DNA of 5,284 nucleotides from Longimicrobiales bacterium. Lineage in GTDB: Bacteria > Gemmatimonadota > Gemmatimonadetes > Longimicrobiales > Gaopeijiaceae. Positions within the stretch are counted from its first letter, which is position 1; the number at the start of each line of letters is the position of its first letter. The position numbers and the translations under genes are program-made. The notes below the pieces were generated by a model. It searched no databases. It saw only the letters and a list, made by a program, of their open reading frames with translations, and was not told the DNA's origin. Location: assembly GCA_022428035.1 (NCBI GenBank), contig JAKMDG010000292.1, positions 1-5,284 on the forward strand, read 5' to 3'. Positions 1 to 5,284 of the stretch are shown one piece after another.

Positions 1-1445
1 ACATCCCCGCGGAGTCCCGTGCGAACCGTGACGCCGGGGAAGACCGTGTACGAACCGTCGACGTAACCACCGACGACCGAGCGAGCGCCGCCCCGTCGGA
101 GTCGACTCGACTCATCAAGGCGGTCGGCTTCGTACGCGAGGGTCTGGTTCTCGAACGAGAGGCCGGCCCGGATGGGGAGGCCGCGATTTCTCCACCCGGA
201 CTCGAGGACGACTCGAGCACGTGCGTTCTCTGCGCTCGCGACGATCGTCGACGGTGTCGGATCATCGTCCGTCGAGGTCGACTGAAGCGGGAGTCGAGCG
301 TCGTAGCGACTCGCCCCAACCGTAGCCTGCAGCTCGGCCGATCCGACCTGATGTCGCCAAGTACCCGTGATCGCACGATTTCCCCATCGAGCATCCCCGG
401 GTCCATCAGGATAATCGAGTACGACGGACTCCTGGTTCCTGAAACCGGTCAGGCGGATGGAGCCCGCGGTCCCCACGTCCGCGTTCAAGGTCCCGAGGAC
501 GTCCGAATAGCCATACGGGCTGCTACCGCCTCCGAGCACGCGGGTACCGGCATCATGAAGCGAGCGAGCGGAGACGAGCACACCTGCTCGATCACCCAGC
601 GGCTGCTCGAGCACCACCGCGCTCGACAGGAGGTCCACTGTGGCAGAGGCTCGGGTACGGTCCCGGCGCGCCGTACGCGTCTCGAGATCGAGGATGTGGG
701 TCAGCCCGCCATCGTAGCGGGCCGGAGCGCCACCGACATGGAAGTCGGCGCTGGCCAGCCTCGATGGTTCGAAGCTCTTGAGCAGCCCGCCTACGTGAAA
801 CGGTGCGTACACCGGCACGCCGTCGAGGAGGACCAATTTCAGGTCCGTGGTGCTTCCTCTCATGAACAGGACGTCACTAGGATCCGCTGGCTCGTTCCCC
901 GACATGCCCATCACCGCGTCCACGACCCCGGACTCGACGACGCCCGGGGACAGCTCCAGTCGACGAAGCTCGAACAACGGGTCAGGTGCCGGCACGTTCT
1001 GGTCGTCAGGTGCCGAGGCGTCCGACTCCCCACGGGCTTCCACACGCACGCCCGGCAAAAGCATCGGGGTTGCCGTCAGTTCCAGATCGAGGTCGAGGGT
1101 ACCGGTAGAGGGAAGACGGACAGTCAGGTCCAACGGGGCGTGGCCCACACGCGTGACCCTGAGTCTGGCAGCTCCACCAGGCAGACCGACGAGCGCGTAC
1201 CTCCCGTCCGAATCGGACCGTGTCGTGTAGCGCCCCTCCACAGTCGTCAGCTCCACGAGTGCATCATGCAGAGGGTCGAGGCGGGCACCGAACCGGGCCC
1301 GAACGACCCCGTTCAGTTCGGCTGAGACCACCGATTGAGCCGGCTGATCGCTCTGCGCTACCATGTCGCCCGGCACGACGAGGACTACAAGTGATCTCAG
1401 CGCGAGCGAACACCAGGCCACTCTGGACCGACGTCTCCTGGTCAT
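1..1445 (-). CDS. TonB-dependent outer-membrane receptor with N-terminal carboxypeptidase-regulatory-like domain (3' end cut by window)
   Basis: This is an outer-membrane gated channel, driven by TonB/ExbBD, for uptake or sensing of an unknown ligand. The minus frame is open from ATG 1445 to the left edge: 481 residues are visible and most of the barrel is missing. A signal peptide (Arg-rich start, hydrophobic 11-24) probably ends at MVA|Q30/31. Residues about 42-125 form a carboxypeptidase-regulatory-like beta-sandwich, with the typical DSDGRYALVGLPGG turn at 78-91. The plug domain spans about 157-257 and contains FMRGSTTD (194-201), VLLDGVPVY (205-213) and the ADFHVGGAPARYDGG stretch (233-247). 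The barrel begins after that. GGAGGG (1455-1460) lies 9 nt before the ATG, which supports this start. It begins 25 nt after the anti-sigma stop, so it is probably co-transcribed. I see no STN signalling domain ahead of the plug. The family call is firm; the substrate is unknown. Confidence 0.88.
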   Translation of the reverse strand, partial: MTRRRRSRVAWCSLALRSLVVLVVPGDMVAQSDQPAQSVVSAELNGVVRARFGARLDPLHDALVELTTVEGRYTTRSDSDGRYALVGLPGGAARLRVTRVGHAPLDLTVRLPSTGTLDLDLELTATPMLLPGVRVEARGESDASAPDDQNVPAPDPLFELRRLELSPGVVESGVVDAVMGMSGNEPADPSDVLFMRGSTTDLKLVLLDGVPVYAPFHVGGLLKSFEPSRLASADFHVGGAPARYDGGLTHILDLETRTARRDRTRASATVDLLSSAVVLEQPLGDRAGVLVSARSLHDAGTRVLGGGSSPYGYSDVLGTLNADVGTAGSIRLTGFRNQESVVLDYPDGPGDARWGNRAITGTWRHQVGSAELQATVGASRYDARLPLQSTSTDDDPTPSTIVASAENARARVVLESGWRNRGLPIRAGLSFENQTLAYEADRLDESSRLRRGGARSVVGGYVDGSYTVFPGVTVRTGLRGD

Positions 1446-1454
1446 TGCCACGAT

Positions 1455-1460
1455 CCCTCC
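1455..1460 (-). promoter_or_regulatory. Ribosome binding site of the TonB receptor gene
   Basis: GGAGGG on the minus strand sits 9 nt upstream of ATG 1445. An in-frame GTG at 1451 is only 3 nt from it, so the ATG is preferred. An ATG at 1468 is out of frame and runs into a stop after eight codons. Confidence 0.7.
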
Positions 1461-1470
1461 GGCGCCATGG

Positions 1471-2205
1471 TCAGGACTCGGGCATCAGGAAAACCCAACC
1501 GCCGTCCGCCTGAATACCCGAGGCATCGATCTCATACCGGGACTCCGTGCCGGTGAACATCATGCGTCCGTTCGCCATGATCGTGAGCGAGTGTGCGCGC
1601 TCCGGCACACGGACGACGATTGAGCCCACGATGTCGGTGGCCTCGATCCGATCATCTGCGATCGTGAATCGCGTTCCTTCAGTCCCGGAGACCTCTACGT
1701 CATCGCGTGGTTCGAAGACGAGGGCCATCCGCGCGCCGGCGTCCATCCCCGACAGGGAGATGACGAGACCCGGTTGGGCGGCGACCGCGATCGCCCTCAG
1801 CTCACCGGCAGCGGTCGCCGGACCGGCGCCTTGGTCTGCTGAACTCGTTGCCGGTGCGACGCGGTCGGACAGCCACGTACGAACAAGAGGCGTCTGAAGC
1901 GCAGATACAGCTCCCGCAGTCACCAGCAAGATCGCCGCGGCTCGCCTGAGATTGCTACCGATCAGGGCGAACCGGGGTCCCACTTCGGCAATGTCGAGGC
2001 GGGCCCGAACCGCGGCCTTGGCCCGTTCGAGGTCGATGCGCACCACTCCTTCATCCAGGGCATCACGGATGAGCTCCGCTCGCGTGCGCGCCTCGTCGAG
2101 GGACGTCAGACATGCAGTACACGCCATGATGTGCGCCCTGTCCGTCTCAGAAATCGACTCTCCGTCGCGTAATCCGAGGAGCAGCCCTTCATTCGGATGT
2201 GTCAT
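1471..2205 (-). CDS. Zinc-type (ZAS-like) transmembrane anti-sigma factor
   Basis: This 244-aa membrane protein is expected to hold the neighbouring ECF sigma factor inactive until an envelope signal releases it. The cytoplasmic N-terminus carries HIMACTAC (H25, C29, C32), the Hx3Cx2C signature of zinc-binding anti-sigma domains; H3 is a possible further ligand. Helical sequence follows to about residue 72. One transmembrane helix lies at about 87-105, just after the basic NLRR. The periplasmic part begins with an Ala/Thr/Gly-rich linker (about 117-134). A beta-rich domain of some 110 residues follows (135-244) with short repeated strand patterns such as SIVVRVPERA and SLTIMANGRM; I do not recognise it as a named domain. 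The start overlaps the sigma stop as ATGA, and a GGAG (2214-2217) sits 8 nt before the ATG, so translation is probably coupled. The ligand sensed is not shown by the sequence. The 5' location after an ECF sigma gene makes the role secure. Confidence 0.88.
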   Translation of the reverse strand: MTHPNEGLLLGLRDGESISETDRAHIMACTACLTSLDEARTRAELIRDALDEGVVRIDLERAKAAVRARLDIAEVGPRFALIGSNLRRAAAILLVTAGAVSALQTPLVRTWLSDRVAPATSSADQGAGPATAAGELRAIAVAAQPGLVISLSGMDAGARMALVFEPRDDVEVSGTEGTRFTIADDRIEATDIVGSIVVRVPERAHSLTIMANGRMMFTGTESRYEIDASGIQADGGWVFLMPES

Positions 2206-2726
2206 GACCCAGGCTCCATCCGGCTCACCGCATCGGCGAAGCGTCGCTCGGCTCGACTGAGCAGCGTGCCCATCGACGTCGCCGCGACGCCGACGGCCTC
2301 GGCAATCTCTCGATAACTGAATCCGGAATAACGCATCAGCAGAATCTCTCTGTCCCTGGGTGCCATGGTCTCCAGCGCGGCGTGGGCGCCAGCCTCTCGT
2401 TCCTGACGCTCCAGCGCCCCGTCGGGCGACTCCAGCTCGCTGGGTCGCACCGGGTGTACCTCGAGCAACCGGCGGCGGTTGGTCGTCGTGCGATAACGAT
2501 CGCGAGCCAGATTCGTCGCCGTCGTGAACAGCCAGGCCCGCACATCGATCGGTCCAGCTCTGACTTCGTGGCTGAACAGGCGGCAGACGCTCTCCTGCGC
2601 GATGTCCTCCGCCGCATCCTCCTCGCCCGTCAGTCGACGGCAGTATCGGACCAGATCCGCATAATGCTCATCGAAGACGAGGTCGAAATCGACGTGAGTC
2701 GGAGGTGCCGTGACTCGAGCGTTCAC
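2202..2726 (-). CDS. ECF-family RNA polymerase sigma factor (sigma-70 group 4)
   Basis: This is a 174-aa alternative sigma factor that directs RNA polymerase to its own promoter set. The sigma-2 region spans about residues 15-83: FDEHYADLVRYCRRL for 2.1, DAAEDIAQESVCRLF for 2.2, and RAWLFTTATNLARDRYR for 2.3-2.4. A short linker rich in Glu and Arg follows. Sigma-4 covers about 115-168, with MAPRDREILLMRYSGFSYREIAEAV and the helix-turn-helix ending LLSRAERRF. The length is typical for the family. The start is GTG 2726: it places about 17 residues before the first conserved helix, and no other start codon lies between it and the domain. It has no clear Shine-Dalgarno. The same frame stays open to an ATG at 2903, but that extension would overlap the divergent gene's start and signal peptide and has no family counterpart. 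A second GTG at 2774 is also possible. It is the first gene of the sigma/anti-sigma/receptor unit; autoregulation is usual for such units but no matching promoter was identified. Confidence 0.93.
   Translation of the reverse strand: MNARVTAPPTHVDFDLVFDEHYADLVRYCRRLTGEEDAAEDIAQESVCRLFSHEVRAGPIDVRAWLFTTATNLARDRYRTTTNRRRLLEVHPVRPSELESPDGALERQEREAGAHAALETMAPRDREILLMRYSGFSYREIAEAVGVAATSMGTLLSRAERRFADAVSRMEPGS
2214..2217 (-). promoter_or_regulatory. Ribosome binding site of the anti-sigma gene, inside the sigma gene
   Basis: GGAG on the minus strand, 8 nt before ATG 2205, lies within the last codons of the sigma factor gene. With the 4-base ATGA overlap it points to coupled translation of sigma and anti-sigma. 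Confidence 0.5.
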
Positions 2727-2816
2727 GTAGCCAGGTGTCTTGAGACGGTTCGCGATGGGGCCACCGTGGCCCACTGACCACGAGGACGTATGAGGACCAA
2801 ACAGTGTGACAGCCCA

Positions 2817-2876
2817 CTTGATATCCTTTCGGTGCCACGCAGAACCGATAAACTGCAGTGAGGATTCAGTATCAAG
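2817..2876. repeat. Nested inverted repeats in the divergent regulatory region
   Basis: The outer arms are CTTGATA (2817-2823) and TATCAAG (2870-2876), a perfect 7-bp inverted repeat. Just inside, TCCT (2824-2827) faces AGGA (2861-2864). Further inside, TCGGT (2829-2833) faces ACCGA (2844-2848) across a 10-base loop. The right outer arm shares its last three bases with the AAGGAGG ribosome binding site of the downstream gene. It could be an operator dyad, a folded leader, or chance; the arms are short. Confidence 0.35.
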
Positions 2877-2880
2877 GAGG
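2874..2880 (+). promoter_or_regulatory. Strong Shine-Dalgarno that fixes a TTG start
   Basis: AAGGAGG ends 6 nt before TTG 2887. The nearest in-frame ATG codons are 2806, far upstream with no signal peptide at its N-terminus, and 2902, 21 nt from this site. The site therefore decides for the TTG. Confidence 0.8.
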
Positions 2881-2886
2881 ATCGAG

Positions 2887-3855
2887 TTGCGTAGACTGAC
2901 CATGACCCTGACGCTCGCGGCCGTGGGAATGATGTTGTCACCCCTGGCCGGTCATGCCCAGGATTGGACTCGGCGCGAGTTCCCGCTGGCGCCGCCGAAT
3001 TCGACCGGCAACTTCGTCGCCCCGTATTTTGACGGGTTTTACCAGAATGCCGACGGGACCTACACCCTCTCGTTCGGCTTCATGAATCGGAACGACGAAG
3101 AGCTGATCGAAATCGAGCTGGGTCCCAACAACTTCATCGAGCCGGCCGAATACAACGGTGGGCAGCCGACATCGTTCCCCACGGTACGCTACTCCGGCTT
3201 CGGAGGACCACGGGAGCGAGGCGTCTTTGGCGTCATCGTGCCAGCTGACTTCGAGGGCGACGTCTGGTGGACGGTCACCACCGATGGCTACACGACCAGG
3301 GTACCGGGCCGGCTCGAGTCACCAGGACCTATTATCAAGGCAGCCTACGAGCTCAGTACGGGGCCCATGGCCGCCGGAACGTTGCGGCCTACCATCCACT
3401 GGTCGCAGAGCGATGACGGGGACTGGGGTATCGAGGGCACGTGGAAACCCGAGGCCCTGACCGCGAACGTCGGTGAGCCGCTAGACCTCAGTTTCTGGGC
3501 CCGGGATCGCGGTGAGCGGGAGTTGGGCACGATCAATGTCTCCCTGTGGAAGTACCAGGGACCTATCGGCGGCGAGATCTCGTTCGAGTCGATGGTCGAA
3601 GCGCTCCCGGACGCACGGCCACCGCGCCGCGGCGGCCGTACGCCTGGCCCCGGACCGTTACTGACCCGGCAGACTGTGAACCTACCCCTCGAGGGACCGC
3701 ACGCCCATCACGGCCGGTTCACGGCCACGTTCGATACGCCCGGCGAGTACGTGATCCGAGTCAAAGTGGACAGCTTCGGGCTCATCGACAGCGCACCTGG
3801 GCACCAGTGCTGCTGGACCAATGGATACGTGCGAGTAAGCGTCAGCGACCAATAG
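2887..3855 (+). CDS. Secreted beta-rich protein of unknown function (GPNN / QCCWTNG family)
   Basis: This 322-aa exported protein has no function I can name. The TTG start gives a clean signal peptide: RR at 2-3, a hydrophobic core about 7-21, and cleavage after GHA24 before QDW. The mature part looks all-beta. An N-terminal segment (about 42-141) holds FGFMNRNDEE (63-72), GPNNFIEP (79-86) and GGQPTSF (91-97), then VIVPADFEGDVWWTVTTDG (117-134). I recall this combination from other uncharacterised secreted proteins, without being able to verify it. A middle part (about 165-240) includes GEPLDLSFWARD, an Ig-like strand pattern. A Pro/Arg/Gly-rich loop (241-258) leads to a C-terminal beta segment with the His cluster PHAHH (271-275), FDTPGEYVIRV (282-292) and QCCWTNGYVRVSV (307-319). 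C308 and C309 are its only mature cysteines. The next gene, 68 bases on, is a periplasmic cytochrome c/copper protein, so a partner or substrate-handling role there is plausible but is inference. The CDS is certain from its frame, signal peptide and ribosome binding site. Confidence 0.9.
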   Translation: MRRLTMTLTLAAVGMMLSPLAGHAQDWTRREFPLAPPNSTGNFVAPYFDGFYQNADGTYTLSFGFMNRNDEELIEIELGPNNFIEPAEYNGGQPTSFPTVRYSGFGGPRERGVFGVIVPADFEGDVWWTVTTDGYTTRVPGRLESPGPIIKAAYELSTGPMAAGTLRPTIHWSQSDDGDWGIEGTWKPEALTANVGEPLDLSFWARDRGERELGTINVSLWKYQGPIGGEISFESMVEALPDARPPRRGGRTPGPGPLLTRQTVNLPLEGPHAHHGRFTATFDTPGEYVIRVKVDSFGLIDSAPGHQCCWTNGYVRVSVSDQ

Positions 3856-3907
3856 AGCATATCTTGCAGAGTGGCATGGCCGAGCCGGGCGATGCCGTGA
3901 GTGCATC

Positions 3908-3917
3908 AGGAGAGGAG
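3908..3917 (+). promoter_or_regulatory. Ribosome binding site of the cytochrome c/copper gene
   Basis: Two AGGAG units lie in tandem (3908-3912 and 3913-3917); the second is 6 nt before ATG 3924. An alternative ATG two codons later (3930) is less well spaced. Confidence 0.75.
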
Positions 3918-3923
3918 TAGACC

Positions 3924-5261
3924 ATGCAGATGTCCATCCATCGCTTCACGTCACAGATCGCCATGGCGGGCGTCCTTGCCCTGCTCGTGATTCTGGGAAC
4001 GACTGAGCAGCTCACTGCCCAGACCGGTCCGAGTCCCGACCCGGACAATGACGTGACCTTCACCAAGGACGTCGCGCCGATCCTTCAGGCCAACTGTCAG
4101 GTATGCCACCAGCCTGGTGCAATCGGGCCCATGTCTCTGATGGAGTACCAGGACGTGCGCCGGTATGCGCGTCGCATCACGCGCATGGTCGAAGCCCGTG
4201 ACATGCCACCGTATCAGTATGACGCGGATGTCGGCATTCAGGACCTGAAGGAAGACTGGCGCATGAGCGATGATGACATCGCGACGATCAGCGCCTGGGT
4301 GGCCGCAGGGTCGCCCGAGGGCAATCCGGCCGACATGCCGGAGCCCGTCGAATGGCCCGATCCTGCTGAATTCAGGCTTGCTGACCGCTTCGGCGCACCG
4401 GATGTCATCGTGTCCTCCGAACCGTACAACGTCCCTGAGGTGGGCCAGGATCGGTGGTGGAGGCCCATCGTGCCAACGGGCGTGACCTCCGAACGCTGCA
4501 TCAAGGCGATCGAAACGAAGCCGTCCGTCGTGGGCCGTGCCGTAGCGCACCACGCGAACTCCTCCTTCCGCGTAGACGGTGAGTCAGCCGGTCGCCTCTC
4601 CGAGTACGCGCTCGGCAAGGTCGGTGAGATCGTACCTGAAGGCGCGTGCCGGAGGATCCCGGCGAACGCTGACGTAGCGTTCGACATCCACTACTGGCCT
4701 AACGGCGTAGAGATCGAGGGCGACCAGGTCGAGGTCGCGATCTGGCTCCACGACGAAGACTATGAGGGTACGCACGATCAGAGCCTGACCCTGTACTATC
4801 TGAACGGTGGTCGGGGCTTCGATATCGCGCCTCACGGGACGCTGATGACGCAGGGCTTCCACTCATTCGACACTCCAGTCCGCATCGACAGCTGGCAGCC
4901 GCACGGACACACACGTCTCGTTGCCATGTCGATCCAGATCCTCCGGAAGAACGGTCGACGCGAAACAGTCAGCATGGTGTCCAACTGGAGCGCGCTCTGG
5001 CATCACAGCCACATCTACGATGACGATGTCGCACCGCTGCTCGAGGTCGGTGACCAGCTCATCCTCACAGGCTGGTACGACAACACCGAGGAGAACCGCT
5101 ACAACCCGGATCCCGATCAGTGGGTAGGCATTGGGGACCGAACAGCGGATGAAATGTCACATGCCTGGATTGCCGTCACACATCTGGATGAAGAGGGCTT
5201 CCAGAAGATCAAGGCGGAGCGCTCACGCCCGGTGAGTCAGCAGCCGGACCGCGATCGGTGA
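3924..5261 (+). CDS. Secreted c-type cytochrome fused to a copper type II (PHM/DBM-like) monooxygenase-fold protein
   Basis: This 445-aa periplasmic redox protein has a signal peptide with hydrophobic core about 13-26 and probable cleavage near LTA32|Q. A class I-like cytochrome c domain spans about 44-130: VTFTKDVAPIL, the heme-attachment site CQVCH (58-62), and M94 in RDMPPY as likely axial ligand. A linker with several WP/DP turns leads to a two-domain region resembling the copper type II ascorbate-dependent monooxygenases. Residues matching the copper ligands of peptidylglycine monooxygenase are all present: H209-H210 in AVAHHAN, H256 in DIHYW, H327 and H329 in QPHGHT, and M411 in ADEMSHAW. 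NPDPDQWVGIGDRT (394-407) precedes the last ligand. C192 and C242 are the only non-heme cysteines and could form a disulfide. An extra WHHSH lies at 359-363. It follows the secreted beta-protein gene by 68 bases without a terminator, so an operon is likely. The substrate is unknown, and whether it is an oxygenase or only an electron-transfer protein is open; the domain assignment is firm. Confidence 0.9.
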   Translation: MQMSIHRFTSQIAMAGVLALLVILGTTEQLTAQTGPSPDPDNDVTFTKDVAPILQANCQVCHQPGAIGPMSLMEYQDVRRYARRITRMVEARDMPPYQYDADVGIQDLKEDWRMSDDDIATISAWVAAGSPEGNPADMPEPVEWPDPAEFRLADRFGAPDVIVSSEPYNVPEVGQDRWWRPIVPTGVTSERCIKAIETKPSVVGRAVAHHANSSFRVDGESAGRLSEYALGKVGEIVPEGACRRIPANADVAFDIHYWPNGVEIEGDQVEVAIWLHDEDYEGTHDQSLTLYYLNGGRGFDIAPHGTLMTQGFHSFDTPVRIDSWQPHGHTRLVAMSIQILRKNGRRETVSMVSNWSALWHHSHIYDDDVAPLLEVGDQLILTGWYDNTEENRYNPDPDQWVGIGDRTADEMSHAWIAVTHLDEEGFQKIKAERSRPVSQQPDRDR

Positions 5262-5284
5262 GTTGATGTACTCGCTCCACTGAC
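5262..5284. other. Right-edge non-coding remnant
   Basis: Only 23 bases follow the last stop codon. They hold no terminator hairpin and no credible gene start, so whether the operon continues cannot be seen. Confidence 0.6.

Larger units (their letters stand above)
2727..2886. promoter_or_regulatory. Divergent intergenic region expected to hold promoters for both transcription units
   Basis: These 160 bases separate the two divergent start codons, so both promoters should lie here. On the minus strand TTGATA (2875-2870) is followed after 17 bases by TTTATC (2852-2847). The first hexamer is good and the second is poor as a -35/-10 pair. On the plus strand, AGAACC (2841-2846) faintly resembles the GAAC core of ECF -35 elements and TAAACT (2849-2854) a weak -10, but neither has a good partner. 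I therefore assign the region as regulatory without naming a promoter. Confidence 0.45.

Noticed and set aside
196..220. Direct repeat GACTCGAG near the left end
   Set aside because: It is two 8-base copies inside the receptor coding frame (Leu-Glu-Ser type codons). It is explained by codon use and has no sign of an array or mobile element.
351..1325. Long plus-strand open frame of 324 codons
   Set aside because: It lies opposite the TonB receptor, whose protein has clear signal peptide, plug motifs and barrel-like sequence. The plus-strand product is Arg/His/Gly-rich with no recognisable domain, as expected of an antisense shadow in high-GC DNA.
2818..2846. Plus-strand TTGATA at 2818 with AGAACC 17 bases on, as a sigma-70 promoter
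   Set aside because: The spacing is right but AGAACC bears no resemblance to a -10 element, and TAAACT at 2849 is 25 bases from the TTGATA, too far.
2806..2886. ATG 2806 as start of the secreted beta-protein
   Set aside because: It would put 27 residues in front of a well-formed signal peptide, and it has no Shine-Dalgarno comparable to AAGGAGG before TTG 2887.
2727..2903. N-terminal extension of the sigma factor to ATG 2903
   Set aside because: The extra 59 residues have no sigma-family counterpart and would overlap the divergent gene's ribosome binding site and start. The domain fits a start at GTG 2726.
3873..3896. Possible hairpin GGCAT/ATGCC between the two plus-strand genes
   Set aside because: It is only a 5-bp stem with a 14-base loop and no T-run after it. 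It is not a credible terminator, so the two genes are treated as one operon.
3951..4553. Minus-strand open frame of 200 codons opposite the cytochrome c/copper gene
   Set aside because: It is antisense to a gene with intact heme and copper motifs; its own product shows no domain or ribosome binding site.

Overview
The window is high-GC, gene-dense bacterial DNA from a Gram-negative (outer-membrane) organism. The TonB-dependent receptor proves the outer membrane. The style of the genes (CarboxypepD_reg-type receptor beside an ECF sigma/anti-sigma pair, and a cytochrome c fused to a copper-monooxygenase-like fold) resembles uncultured Gemmatimonadota or Acidobacteriota. That placement is a judgement from family resemblance and not a marker-gene result. 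No RNA genes, CRISPR arrays, insertion sequences or phage genes are visible.

Left half, minus strand (about 1-2726): a compact three-gene unit. It reads ECF sigma factor (2726-2202), then a zinc-type membrane anti-sigma factor (2205-1471, overlapping the sigma stop as ATGA), then a TonB-dependent outer-membrane receptor (from 1445, cut off by the left edge after 481 residues). The receptor ORF is open across the whole left end, so the first 1.4 kb is fully coding even though only spurious plus-strand ORFs start there.

Middle (2727-2886): a divergent intergenic region of 160 bp that must hold the promoters for both directions. It contains nested inverted repeats, one arm of which touches the Shine-Dalgarno of the rightward gene. 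No convincing housekeeping promoter could be assigned.

Right half, plus strand (2887-5261): two secreted proteins in a probable operon. The first (322 aa, TTG start with a strong Shine-Dalgarno) belongs to no family I can name with a function. It is an all-beta-looking periplasmic protein with a GPNN motif, a His cluster and a terminal QCCWTNG motif. The second (445 aa) carries a c-type cytochrome domain (CQVCH) followed by a two-domain copper type II monooxygenase-like region. All six copper ligands known from peptidylglycine monooxygenase appear to be present at sensible spacing.

Working model (inference): the leftward unit is an envelope-sensing and regulatory cassette in which receptor, anti-sigma and sigma could transmit a signal from the outer membrane to transcription. 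The rightward pair is a periplasmic heme/copper redox module with an accessory beta-protein. Whether the sigma factor controls the redox pair cannot be decided from this sequence; divergent placement is the only link.
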